Shown here piece by piece: positions 35,646 through 44,055 of a stretch of 64,000 nt of DNA (positions are counted from its first letter, which is position 1; each line of letters opens with the position of its first letter). This DNA is from Pseudarthrobacter sulfonivorans. Lineage in GTDB: Bacteria > Actinomycetota > Actinomycetes > Actinomycetales > Micrococcaceae. Made by a program: the position numbers and the translations under genes. The stretch lies in the NCBI RefSeq assembly GCF_001484605.1, contig NZ_CP013747.1, positions 2,604,001 through 2,668,000 of the forward strand, read 5' to 3'. A model generated the notes under the pieces. It did not search any database, was not told the DNA's origin, and saw only the letters and a list, made by a program, of their open reading frames with translations.

Positions 35646-36146
35646 ATGGGGAACTTTCGGGGGCGTTCATTGACGGGCGCCTGGGCACGCGTTTTGGCTG
35701 TGACGTTGTGCGCCGTGCCGGTGCTGGCGGGGGTGACAAGCTGCCGGAGCATTTTCGCGCCGCCGCCCTGCATGCCGCCGGAGTTTTCCGTCGCGCCTGC
35801 CGCCGCGAAACCCGGCGACCAGGTCACCGTCAGCGCCCCGGATACCACCTGCGATGCCCGCTACGGCACCGATGCGCAGGTCCAGGTGACGGTCAAGGAT
35901 GCGACCGGTACCGCGGTGCTGAAAGAGCTCGCTCCCATGTCCGACGACGGCGGCTTCACTTTCGTGTTCACCGTCCCGGCTGGCGTGGCTCCCGGGAAGG
36001 CCGGGGTCACCGCTTACCCGTACAACCTGGACTGGTGCGACGACACAGGGGTGAACAACCGGGCGGCCCAGGGGCCGCCGGAACTGGTCCGGGTTTCGTG
36101 CGCGGAACGCCTGGTGCCGCTGGTGATCCTTGGACCCGGAGCCTGA
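35646..36146 (+). CDS. Predicted lipoprotein of unknown function
   Basis: 166 aa. The basic N-terminus, hydrophobic stretch VLAVTLCAVPVLAGVTSC and lipobox-like VTSC predict a lipid-anchored extracellular protein. The mature part (PEFSVAPAAAKPGDQVTVSAPDTTCDARYGTDAQVQVTV) looks like one Ig-like beta sandwich with two or three disulfide-capable cysteine pairs. No specific family recognised. Convergent with the thiolase gene, eight bases apart. Confidence 0.72.
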   Translation: MGNFRGRSLTGAWARVLAVTLCAVPVLAGVTSCRSIFAPPPCMPPEFSVAPAAAKPGDQVTVSAPDTTCDARYGTDAQVQVTVKDATGTAVLKELAPMSDDGGFTFVFTVPAGVAPGKAGVTAYPYNLDWCDDTGVNNRAAQGPPELVRVSCAERLVPLVILGPGA

Positions 36147-36154
36147 ACCTGCCG

Positions 36155-37351
36155 TCAGGCTTTGAGGATCAGGGCGTCGCCCTGGCCGCCGCCGCCGCAC
36201 AAGGCAACCACGCCTGTCCCGCCGCCGCGCCGGTTCAGCGCGAGTGCCTGATGCAGGACCAGACGGGCCCCCGAGGCGCCCACCGGGTGGCCCAGGGCGA
36301 TGGCGCCGCCGTCGGCGTTGATCCTGTCCGCGTCGATCCCCAGGTCCGTGGCGGACTGCAGCACCACCGAGGCGAAGGCTTCGTTGATCTCAATGAGGTC
36401 CACGTCGTCAATGGTCAGCCCTTCGAGTTTCAGGGCTCGCTCAATGGCGCGGGACGGCTGGGAATGCAGGGATCCGTCCGGTCCGGCGGTCTGGCCGTGG
36501 CTGCCAATTTCCGCGATCCAGCTGAGGCCGGCCGCTTCCGCAGCTGCCTTGCTGGCCACTACCACGGCGGCGGCGCCGTCCGACAGCGGGGAGGCAGAAC
36601 CGGCGGTGATGGTGGCCGCCGGATCCTTGGAGAAGGCGGGCTTCAGTGCCGCCAGCGTCTCGATGGTGGTGCCGGCGCGGATGCCTTCGTCGGCATCAAT
36701 CACGACGGCGGGTCCCCGGCGCTGCGGGACCTCCACCGGAGCGATCTCCTCAGCCAGGATGCCGGCCGCCCGGGCGGCCTCCGCCCGCTGGTGCGAAAGG
36801 GCGGCGACGGCGTCCTGGTCCTCGCGGCTGATGCCCAGGCGGGCGTTCCCCGCGTCCGTGGCGGACCCCATCAGTTCACCTGAGACGGGGTCCTGCAGGC
36901 CGTCAAAGTTCAGCGAATCCAGCAGCGGCGCATCGCCGATGGCCACGCCGCCGCGAAGCCGGGGCAGCAGGTGCGGGGCGTTGGTCATGGATTCCTGGCC
37001 CGCCGCCACAATGAAATCAGCCTCGCCGGCGCGGATCATCCGGGCGGCATCAATTACGGCAGTCAGGCCGGACAAGCACAGTTTGTTGATGGTCACGGTG
37101 GGCACATCCCAACCGATGCCGGCGGCGAGGCTGGCCTGCCTGGCGGGTCCCTGGCCAGCGCCCGCCTGGATAACCTGGCCCACGATGACGGCCTGGATCT
37201 GTTCCGGCGCCACCCCGGACCGTTCCAGTGCGTTCCGGATGGCGTGGGCACCGAGTTCGCTGGAGGTGAGCCCGGAGAGGCTGCCGCGGAACTTGCCGAA
37301 GGGGGTCCGTGCGCCGCCCAGGATGACGGGGATGTGAGCGTCATTGCTCAT
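36155..37351 (-). CDS. Acetyl-CoA C-acetyltransferase (thiolase)
   Basis: 398 aa, full thiolase length. The nucleophilic Cys is in VTINKLCLSGLTAVIDAARM. The His is in GGAIALGHPVGASGAR, and the second Cys in VVALCGGGGQGDALIL. RTPFGKFRGSL at the N-terminus favours the biosynthetic/degradative acetoacetyl-CoA thiolase group. It stands alone, with no beta-oxidation partners nearby. Confidence 0.93.
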   Translation of the reverse strand: MSNDAHIPVILGGARTPFGKFRGSLSGLTSSELGAHAIRNALERSGVAPEQIQAVIVGQVIQAGAGQGPARQASLAAGIGWDVPTVTINKLCLSGLTAVIDAARMIRAGEADFIVAAGQESMTNAPHLLPRLRGGVAIGDAPLLDSLNFDGLQDPVSGELMGSATDAGNARLGISREDQDAVAALSHQRAEAARAAGILAEEIAPVEVPQRRGPAVVIDADEGIRAGTTIETLAALKPAFSKDPAATITAGSASPLSDGAAAVVVASKAAAEAAGLSWIAEIGSHGQTAGPDGSLHSQPSRAIERALKLEGLTIDDVDLIEINEAFASVVLQSATDLGIDADRINADGGAIALGHPVGASGARLVLHQALALNRRGGGTGVVALCGGGGQGDALILKA

Positions 37352-37455
37352 GGTCTGCCTTTCGGTTGCGGATTCAAGAGTGCTTGGGGCCAGCTTAGGC
37401 GAACCGTGAGGGCCGGTGAGGTGGCGCAGGCGCTGTGGATTCGGCCGCGATCGCG

Positions 37456-38013
37456 TCAGCCGTGGAGGAGCAGTTGGTGGAGCAGGTGGTCCTGCCAGCG
37501 GCCGGCGATCTTCAGGTACTGCGGCGCCACGCCGATTTCCCGAAACCCGGCGCGTTTGAGGATCTTGCGTGAGGGCTCATTATGGAGCAGCGTTGCCGCC
37601 TGGACCCGGTGGAGGCCCAGTTCTGTCCGGGCATTGTCCGTGGCGAAGCGGACCGCGGCAGCTCCGATGCCCCGCCGGTTGAGGCTGGAATCAACCCAGT
37701 ACCCGAGGTTGGCGTTGAGGAACGGCCCACGGACGATGCCAGTAAGGGTGACGGCACCGACGATGTACGCGGGATCGTCGCGGTTCACTAGCACCCACGG
37801 AACTTCCTGGCCCACGGAATGCTGGGCGAGCTTGGCCCGGATGATGTCCAGCTGATGCCTGGGCGTGAAAAAGGCTTCGTCCCGCTCCGGTTCCCACGCA
37901 GCGAGGTGCTGGCGGTTCCGGAGGTAGGCCTTACTCAGGCCGGCCGCATCGCTCCGCCGCAGCAGCCGGATCCGGACCCCCGGGACGAGCGGAGCGGGGG
38001 CTTCGCTGTCCAT
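37456..38013 (-). CDS. GNAT-family N-acetyltransferase (RimJ/RimL-like)
   Basis: 185 aa from the ATG at 38013, with GGGAGAG just upstream; the frame is open another 25 codons. VRIRLLRRSDAAGLSKAYLRNRQHL, NLGYWVDSSLNRRGIGAAAVRFATDNA and LHRVQAATLLHNEPSRKILKRAGFREIG contain the acetyl-CoA-binding R-R-G-I-G and the N-x-x-S-x-x-x-L-x-x-x-G-F signature. Likely acetylates a protein N-terminus or small amine. Follows the PNPOx-like gene by 13 bases. Confidence 0.9.
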   Translation of the reverse strand: MDSEAPAPLVPGVRIRLLRRSDAAGLSKAYLRNRQHLAAWEPERDEAFFTPRHQLDIIRAKLAQHSVGQEVPWVLVNRDDPAYIVGAVTLTGIVRGPFLNANLGYWVDSSLNRRGIGAAAVRFATDNARTELGLHRVQAATLLHNEPSRKILKRAGFREIGVAPQYLKIAGRWQDHLLHQLLLHG

Positions 38014-38026
38014 AAGCTCTCCCGCG

Positions 38027-38491
38027 CTACTCGAAGGAAGCACGACGGCGGTCCGACAACCGGGTGTTCCAAACGTCCGGTTTGGCAACCTGGAAGCGGC
38101 GGCCAGTAAGTGCGAGCGGGTTTAGCCGGATGTAGTAGTCCTTGGGTCCGGGCTGCCAGGGCTCAAGATGCTGGGCGTCGACGGCGTCCTTGTCAGCCTG
38201 TGCCTCGATCACTTCGGTGTCTCCGCGCACCACCACACTCCAGGCCACCTCCGTGCGGGGATCGTATCCATCGATCTCCAGCGCCGCGGGACGGTCTGCC
38301 TTGGCGCCCCACAGTTTGGTGCCGCCGGCGCTGCGGAAGACGATGCTCCTGCGGTCCAGGACGTAGTTGACCGGAAAGATCTCCGGATGGCCGTCCACTA
38401 CAAGGGCCAGGCGCCCCAGTGTGTCCCCGGCAAGGAATTCCCAGCATTCGTCGAACGTCAATTTGTTGGTCGGCTGCGCGTAAGAGTTCAT
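38027..38491 (-). CDS. Pyridoxamine 5'-phosphate oxidase-like (flavin split-barrel) protein
   Basis: 154 aa from the ATG at 38491. CWEFLAGDTLGRLALVVDGHPEIFPVNYVLDRRSIVFRSAGGTKL and VAWSVVVRGDTEVI give the split-barrel fold of the Rv1155/F420- or FMN-binding group. True PNPOx activity is unlikely at this size. Start of a probable two-gene unit with the GNAT. Confidence 0.85.
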   Translation of the reverse strand: MNSYAQPTNKLTFDECWEFLAGDTLGRLALVVDGHPEIFPVNYVLDRRSIVFRSAGGTKLWGAKADRPAALEIDGYDPRTEVAWSVVVRGDTEVIEAQADKDAVDAQHLEPWQPGPKDYYIRLNPLALTGRRFQVAKPDVWNTRLSDRRRASFE

Positions 38492-38574
38492 GCACCAAAC
38501 CATACGGACCTATGCGACGGTCCAACAGGGTATTGCCACGCTCAACCCCCAGGCCCGGGCCTGGGCAGGTCGAC

Positions 38575-39042
38575 TTAGGGCAATCCAACATGCTCCAGCA
38601 GGGCGTCCAGGAGGGGTAGCTGGCCCTTGACCAGCTTGCTGCGGGCCTCGGATTCCGTCACCCACCGGGCATCGTCCACCTCGGGAAAGTCCTGGATGAT
38701 GCCGGATCCTTTGGGCCATTCCAGCGGGAACGTGTTGCTCACAATCCGTTCGGGCTGGAAGTCAGACTCCGCGGCGAACACCGTGATGATCTTTCCCGAC
38801 GGTTGCCGGAACGCGCCCAGCTCAAAGTAGGCAACAGCTGGCGGCGGCGTGCCGATTTCTTCGGCAAACTCGCGCAGCGCGGCCAGCAGGGGATCCTCGT
38901 CGGGAAGGTACTCGCCCTTGGGAACCGACCAGGACTGGGTTTGTTTGCGGGCCCAGAACGGTCCGCCCATGTGCGCTATCCACACTTCCAGCCCGTTTGC
39001 TCCCTGCCGGAACAGCAGGATCCCTGCACTGCGAACCACCAT
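38575..39042 (-). CDS. NUDIX hydrolase
   Basis: 155 aa. The Nudix box is GEYLPDEDPLLAALREFAEEIG (G-x5-E-x7-REUxEExG pattern intact). The N-terminus SAGILLFRQGANGLEVWIAHMGGPFW and the QSWSVPKG segment resemble the group acting on diadenosine polyphosphates or other nucleoside-diphosphate-X substrates. Specific substrate unknown. Confidence 0.9.
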   Translation of the reverse strand: MVVRSAGILLFRQGANGLEVWIAHMGGPFWARKQTQSWSVPKGEYLPDEDPLLAALREFAEEIGTPPPAVAYFELGAFRQPSGKIITVFAAESDFQPERIVSNTFPLEWPKGSGIIQDFPEVDDARWVTESEARSKLVKGQLPLLDALLEHVGLP

Positions 39043-39082
39043 GGCTTAAGGCCTCCCTGCTGAACTTCGGAAAACTACGGGA

Positions 39083-39106
39083 TCCGGGAAACTGCTGAAT
39101 CCCGGA
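39083..39106 (-). terminator. Short hairpin downstream of pabC
   Basis: TCCGGGA (39083-39089) pairs perfectly with TCCCGGA (39100-39106), three bases beyond the pabC stop on the minus strand. The surrounding 60 bases contain several GGATCC/CCGG-type near-repeats. No U tract, so a weak call. Confidence 0.35.
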
Positions 39107-39108
39107 AC

Positions 39109-40050
39109 CTACTGGATCCCGGCAAACAATGCGTTGAGTTCGGCCGTCAGCTGCTTCTGCACCGCGGGCGTCCCGACTTCCTTGCCGTCAATGTGGTTCA
39201 CCGGCGCGAGCAGCCTGATGCTGGAAATCAGCCACACGGCGTCGGCGTCCAGCAGGTCCCGCGGTTCCAGCGGCCCGTAGCCGAGTTCCCAGCCGGCTGC
39301 CTTGGCCGCCGCGAACAGGGCCCCCTGGGAGGTCCCGGGGAGGATCCCGCTGTCCAGTTGCGGGGTGATGAGGCGGCGCACCGTGCGGGTGGCGCCGGCG
39401 CCGTCGTCGGAGGTTTCCAGATGTGCCAGCAGCACAGTGGACGTGGGGCCTTCCAGGACCCGGCCGTCGGAGGAGGTGAAGATGACGTCGTCGGCGCCCT
39501 GTTTGTGGGCGTACCGCAGGGCGGCCATGTTCGTGGCATAGGACAGGGTCTTGGCGCCGAGCAGCAGCCACGGGGCACGCTCAGCCACGTCGCTGTCGTA
39601 GCCGCGGTCCAGGAGGATGACATCGATCCCGGTTTCGCGCTGGCGGCGGCCGAGGGCGCCCACCGGGGAGACCTGAACCCAGCATGTGGGGGACTCTGCG
39701 CCTTCCGGGCCGCGGGTGACCACGAGTTTCACCACCACCTCGTCCTCGGCGGGCGACGGAGCGGGATGCTGGTTTCGGTGCTCCGCGACGCCCGTGGCGA
39801 TGGCAGCCCGCCATGAATCCTGCCCCGGGATCACCAGATCAAGGGCCTGGGCCGATCCGGCCAGCCGGTCCAGATGCGCCTGTTGCTTCCGGACGGCGCC
39901 ACTCACGGCGAGCATGGATTCGAACACGCCGTCGCCCCGGGTGGCGCCCTGGTCTGTGGCCATCAGCTGCGGCTGGGAAGCGTCGGCCAGCCGGCCGTCC
40001 GGGAACGCGGGGTCAAGGAACACGAGCACCACGGGCGCAGGAGAAGTCAT
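39109..40050 (-). CDS. pabC: Aminodeoxychorismate lyase (class-IV PLP enzyme, PabC)
   Basis: 313 aa. TDQGATRGDGVFESM at the N-terminus, the PLP-binding Lys in LLGAKTLSYATNMAALRYA and VLEGPTSTVLLAHLE are class-IV aminotransferase-fold markers; the sequence reads better as aminodeoxychorismate lyase than as a branched-chain aminotransferase. Releases pyruvate from ADC to give p-aminobenzoate for folate. A pabB-type gene lies 1.6 kb away on the same strand beyond cls, which supports the assignment. Confidence 0.86.
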   Translation of the reverse strand: MTSPAPVVLVFLDPAFPDGRLADASQPQLMATDQGATRGDGVFESMLAVSGAVRKQQAHLDRLAGSAQALDLVIPGQDSWRAAIATGVAEHRNQHPAPSPAEDEVVVKLVVTRGPEGAESPTCWVQVSPVGALGRRQRETGIDVILLDRGYDSDVAERAPWLLLGAKTLSYATNMAALRYAHKQGADDVIFTSSDGRVLEGPTSTVLLAHLETSDDGAGATRTVRRLITPQLDSGILPGTSQGALFAAAKAAGWELGYGPLEPRDLLDADAVWLISSIRLLAPVNHIDGKEVGTPAVQKQLTAELNALFAGIQ

Positions 40051-40142
40051 GGCTCCAGCTTAGTAGGGCCCGCCGCGGCTAAGCTGTGGTCATTGCCCCG
40101 CCGGAACAGGTCCGCGGGTGCGCGCAATCCGGGGGTATTCCA

Positions 40143-41618
40143 GTGCTGTGGCCAATTTCGCTTGCGGGTACCGCGCCGACGTGGGTGGTGGTGGTGCTCA
40201 GCATTGCGGACCTGGTGATCCGGGTTCTGGCCATCGGCATCATCCCCGGCAACAGGCGCCCCACCACGGCCATGGCCTGGCTGCTGGGCATCTTTTTTGT
40301 GCCGTTCCTGGGCCTGGTCCTTTTCCTGCTGTTCGGAAACTTCAAGCTCTCCAGCCGCCGCCGCCAGCAGCAGGAGGTCATCAACACCCGCGTGCGGTCC
40401 GGTATCTCGGCGCTCGCCGACGTCGTCAGTGAATACGAAGGGCCCGAATGGGTGACGTCCGCCGGGGAACTGAACCGGCGGCTCGGCTCCCTCCCCATGG
40501 TGGACGGCAATTCCGTGGACCTCCTTCCCGGCTACCCGGACTCGATCCTGGCCATGACCCAGGCCGTGCGCAAAGCCAAGACGTTCGTCAATGCCGAGTT
40601 CTACATCATGAGCACGGACCACATCACCGATGACCTGCTGACCGCCCTGGAGGAGGCCGCCGAGCGGGGCGTGGAAGTGCGCGTGCTGTTTGACCACATC
40701 GGCACGCTCCGCGTCAAGGGTTACCGCGACCTGCTCAAACGGCTGCGGGCAGGAAAGATCCAGTGGAAGCGCATGCTCCCGGTGCTGCCCATCCACGGCC
40801 AATGGCGCCGCCCGGACCTTCGGAACCACCGCAAAATCATGGTGGTCGACGGCGAACTCGCATTCACGGGCTCGCAGAACCTGATCGAGCCCTCCTACAA
40901 CAACCCCAAACACCGGAAGGCCGGCCGCGAATGGGTGGAGCTGATGGCCTGCCTGCGCGGACCGATCGTCACCACGCTCAACGTGGTGTTCGCCACGGAC
41001 TGGCTGAGCGAAACCGACGAGTCCCTGGAACACCAGCTGCAGCTCCCGGACAACCCCGAGCCGGGCAACGTCACGGCCCAGGTGGTGCCCAGCGGACCCG
41101 GGTTCATCACCGAAAACAACCTGCGCCTCTTCAACACCCTGATCTACTCAGCCCAGCACCGGATCTCCATCTGCAGCCCGTATTTCGTGCCCGATGACTC
41201 CCTGCTCTACGCCATCACCACAGCGGCGCAGCGGGGCGTGGACGTGGAGCTGTTCGTTTCCGAAAAGGGCGATCAGTTCCTGGTCCACCACGCCCAGCGC
41301 TCCTATTACGAGGCGCTGCTGGAGGCCGGCGTCCGGATCTACCTCTACAAGGCGCCCTTTGTGCTCCACGCCAAGCACTTCACCATCGACGACGAAGTGG
41401 CCGTCCTGGGCTCCAGCAACATGGACATGCGCTCCTTCTCGCTGAACATGGAGGTCTCGGTGATGCTGCTCGGCGCGGAAATCGTGAACAACATGCGCGC
41501 GGTCGAAGACACATACCGCGACATTTCCAACGAGCTCATACTCGAGGACTGGCTGCAGCGCCCCCTCGCTGCCCGCTATGTCGATAACGTTGCCAGGCTG
41601 ACCGCCACGCTCCAGTAA
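40143..41618 (+). CDS. cls: Cardiolipin synthase
   Basis: 491 aa from the GTG at 40143, which has GGGGG at suitable spacing; a GTG at 40086 is also in frame. Two N-terminal TM helices (WVVVVLSIADLVIRVLAIGIIPG and AMAWLLGIFFVPFLGLVLFLLFG) precede two phospholipase-D domains with HKD motifs: NHRKIMVVDGELAFTGSQN and LHAKHFTIDDEVAVLGSSNMD. Condenses phosphatidylglycerol to cardiolipin at the membrane. Divergent from pabC, convergent with the pabB fusion. Confidence 0.94.
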   Translation: MLWPISLAGTAPTWVVVVLSIADLVIRVLAIGIIPGNRRPTTAMAWLLGIFFVPFLGLVLFLLFGNFKLSSRRRQQQEVINTRVRSGISALADVVSEYEGPEWVTSAGELNRRLGSLPMVDGNSVDLLPGYPDSILAMTQAVRKAKTFVNAEFYIMSTDHITDDLLTALEEAAERGVEVRVLFDHIGTLRVKGYRDLLKRLRAGKIQWKRMLPVLPIHGQWRRPDLRNHRKIMVVDGELAFTGSQNLIEPSYNNPKHRKAGREWVELMACLRGPIVTTLNVVFATDWLSETDESLEHQLQLPDNPEPGNVTAQVVPSGPGFITENNLRLFNTLIYSAQHRISICSPYFVPDDSLLYAITTAAQRGVDVELFVSEKGDQFLVHHAQRSYYEALLEAGVRIYLYKAPFVLHAKHFTIDDEVAVLGSSNMDMRSFSLNMEVSVMLLGAEIVNNMRAVEDTYRDISNELILEDWLQRPLAARYVDNVARLTATLQ

Positions 41619-41626
41619 CTCTGGGG

Positions 41627-43804
41627 TCAGGCGGTGGGAAAATCCGCACCCAGCGCGGAAAGCACACCGTGCGCCTTCACGCGGATTTCGTCGTACTCCT
41701 CGTCAGGTACCGAGTCGGCAGTGATGGCGCCGCCGACGCCGAGGGTGAGTTCCGCCGTCGACGCTTGTTCGCCGCCGTCCCCCGCCACCGCCGTGGTTAC
41801 CAGGGTGCGGATCGCCACCGCCAGGTCCGTGGCCCCGTTGAGGGAAAAGTAGCCGATCGCGCCGGAATACAGGCCGCGCGGGCCCTCCTCCAGTCGGTCC
41901 AGGATGGCCATGGTGCTGATTTTCGGGGCGCCGGTCATGGAGCCGGCCGGGAAACAGGCGGCCACCGCCTCGGCCCGCGGCGAGCCGGGCAGGAGCCGCG
42001 CGTCGATGGTGCTGACCATCTGGTGCACCGTGGCGTAGCTTTCGATCTCGCACAGCCTGCTGACCGTTACCGATCCGGGTTCCGCGAAGTGACTGAGGTC
42101 GTTCCGCAGCAGGTCCACAATCATGACGTTTTCCGCGCGGTCCTTCAGCGAGGTCGCCAGGTCCTCCCGCAGCTGCCTGTCACGCTCCGGATCAGCACCC
42201 CGGCGGCGGGTGCCCTTGATCGGTTCGGCGCGCATGCCGCCGTCGGACGTTATCCTTAGGAACCGCTCCGGCGACGTGCTGGCCACCGTCAGCCCGCCGA
42301 ACCGCAGGTAGCTGGCGAACGGCGCGGGGTTCTTCCGCCGCAGCGCGAGGTACGTGGGCCAGGGGGCCGCCGCGGCGGCGGGCAGCCGGGCCGTGAGCGT
42401 GGTGGTCAGGCACACCTCGTACGAGTTCCCTTCACGGATTTCGTGCTGGGCGGCCGCGATTTTGGCCAGGTAGGACGGCTCCGTGTCGCGGCTACTGAAC
42501 GCGGGCCCCACGGGACGGACGACGCCGTTGCTGCCGCCGGCGTGCGTGCGTTGGTCCCCTGGGCCTGGTGTGCTCGCGGCGACGGCGGCGACGGCGGCGA
42601 CGGCGGCGCGGGCGTCGGTCAGCCAGCGGTCGGCGTCGGGCGCTTCCAGGGCAAGGAGCCACGCCGCTCCTTCCACATGGTCCAGAACGACGGCCCGGCC
42701 CGCGAAGATCAGGGCCGCATCAGGAGTGGGCGCCGCCACGTCCGTTCCGCCGGTTTCGCGCTTGAGCTCATAGCCCAGGCAGCCCAGCCAGCCCAGGGTG
42801 AAGTCGCCCGGGTAACCGTCCGGCGTGCGGACCGCGCGGCGTCCCCAGACCGTGTCCAGCCAGCGGAAGAACGGTCCCGGCACGCGCGCCGTGGCGGAGC
42901 CCGCCGTGATGACGCTTTCGCCGGACCGGTGCGTGACCGCCTGGCCGTACGTCCCGCCGTCGTCCGCCAGGATGCTGAAGCGGCTGCGCGCGGTGGCGGG
43001 CGACGGCTGCGGGAGCGGCGCGGCGGGTGACTGCTCCCGAGGTGACCCGGCGGACGGTTTGGGGGAGTCTGCGTTGGTGATGTCCGCGCCGGCGATGTCT
43101 GCGTTGGAGGAGTCCAGCCAGACGGCATTTGCCGAGCCGCCGTAGAGGTTCTCGAAGAGCACGGCGGCGTCCGGCCTGGCGTCCAGCCGTTCCGCGCGCA
43201 GCCTGAGGCCGCGGCGGGCGGCAAGCTCGGGAACAAGCGCCGGTCCGAGGGCGGGCAGGTATGCGAGGGCCTGCATGACGTCGGCGGTGGCGGAACCGTC
43301 GGCATTGTTGAGGACGCGGATATCGGCTTCGTGGGGGACGTCGTCGGCGGCGAGCCAGGCTTCCTCTTGCTCAGCCCACTGGTCCCAAAACGGCTCGTAC
43401 GTGCCGCCGTCGCGGTCCAGGGCCCGCTTCCGGCGGATGTCGTCCGGCGAGTCTGCCCAGATGACAGCGTTGAGCAGGGGCCGGGCGTCCGCCGCCGCCG
43501 CCCCCACTCCCTCAATGATCACGATCTCGGCGGGCAGCGTGACCCGGGTGTCGCCGTCGTAATGCCTGTTCCAGTCCCAGCTGGTCCAGGTGGCGGGCTC
43601 GGCGCGGCTCAACGGCGTGAGCACTGTGGAAACGTAGCGCTCGATGCCCGCCGTGAGGCCGTTCCAGCCCGGGTAGATGTCCTCAAGGTGGAAGAGAGCC
43701 ACCTTGTGATGGTTCCGTAGCTGCGCGGCGAGTTCGATGGCCAGAGTGGTTTTCCCTGCGCCGGATCGCCCGTCAATGGCGATGATCACAGGTGCGGGGG
43801 TCAT
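41627..43804 (-). CDS. pabB: Fusion: uridine-kinase-like P-loop domain + aminodeoxychorismate synthase component I (PabB)
   Basis: 725 aa in one frame. Residues 1 to about 190 are a P-loop kinase-like domain: IIAIDGRSGAGKTTLAIELA (Walker A), FHLEDIYPGW, IVIIEGVGAAAADARP and RKRALDRDG, the layout of uridine-kinase/phosphoribulokinase proteins. From about residue 440 it is the chorismate-binding domain: LRFGGLTVASTSPERFL, PIKGTRRRG, ENVMIVDLLRNDLSHFAEPGSV, AVAACFPAGSMTGAPK and LGVGGAITADS. The PIKGT motif favours PabB over TrpE. A low-complexity Ala/Val stretch links the parts. No glutaminase domain; PabA must come from elsewhere. Confidence 0.88.
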   Translation of the reverse strand: MTPAPVIIAIDGRSGAGKTTLAIELAAQLRNHHKVALFHLEDIYPGWNGLTAGIERYVSTVLTPLSRAEPATWTSWDWNRHYDGDTRVTLPAEIVIIEGVGAAAADARPLLNAVIWADSPDDIRRKRALDRDGGTYEPFWDQWAEQEEAWLAADDVPHEADIRVLNNADGSATADVMQALAYLPALGPALVPELAARRGLRLRAERLDARPDAAVLFENLYGGSANAVWLDSSNADIAGADITNADSPKPSAGSPREQSPAAPLPQPSPATARSRFSILADDGGTYGQAVTHRSGESVITAGSATARVPGPFFRWLDTVWGRRAVRTPDGYPGDFTLGWLGCLGYELKRETGGTDVAAPTPDAALIFAGRAVVLDHVEGAAWLLALEAPDADRWLTDARAAVAAVAAVAASTPGPGDQRTHAGGSNGVVRPVGPAFSSRDTEPSYLAKIAAAQHEIREGNSYEVCLTTTLTARLPAAAAAPWPTYLALRRKNPAPFASYLRFGGLTVASTSPERFLRITSDGGMRAEPIKGTRRRGADPERDRQLREDLATSLKDRAENVMIVDLLRNDLSHFAEPGSVTVSRLCEIESYATVHQMVSTIDARLLPGSPRAEAVAACFPAGSMTGAPKISTMAILDRLEEGPRGLYSGAIGYFSLNGATDLAVAIRTLVTTAVAGDGGEQASTAELTLGVGGAITADSVPDEEYDEIRVKAHGVLSALGADFPTA
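42581..42607. repeat. Three tandem 9-bp units inside the pabB fusion gene
   Basis: GACGGCGGC is repeated three times perfectly, with partial copies on both sides. On the coding strand it encodes an AAV tripeptide run in the linker region. A 9-bp unit preserves frame on slippage, so length variation would be tolerated. Confidence 0.75.
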
Positions 43805-43986
43805 GAAATAGAGCGTACCTGCTGCTGCATCAGTTGCTGTCGCGGCGCCGCCTGGCCGAGGACCGTGCGGACATGCGCGACGATGCCGGGCACAGCGCCG
43901 CGGATCTGCTCCCAGGCGGCGTCAAAATCGGCATGGCCGCCGTACAGGGATCGGTCGAAGCTGCGGAGCATCCGGACTTTGTTCAT
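43801..43986 (-). CDS. Small hypothetical protein coupled to the pabB fusion (uncertain)
   Basis: 61 aa: MNKVRMLRSFDRSLYGGHAD, then FDAAWEQIRGAVPGIVAHVRTVLG. Its stop overlaps the pabB-fusion ATG (ATGA), and codon third positions are strongly GC, both favouring coding. No Shine-Dalgarno sequence precedes the ATG. The 23 codons upstream, back to the stop of the transporter gene, are in the same frame, stop-free and coding-like, but lack ATG/GTG/TTG. It may be a small protein, or the tail of something truncated. No family recognised. Confidence 0.4.
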   Translation of the reverse strand: MNKVRMLRSFDRSLYGGHADFDAAWEQIRGAVPGIVAHVRTVLGQAAPRQQLMQQQVRSIS

Positions 43987-44055
43987 GGCGTGCGCGTCCG
44001 GCGCGGCGTCGCGCAGCCAGGCGTCCCGTCCGTCTGCCTTCCAGGATCGGCCTTT

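Noticed and set aside
42581..42607. Tandem 9-bp repeat as a CRISPR or regulatory array
   Set aside because: Contiguous units with no spacers, in frame within a coding linker; simple sequence slippage explains it.
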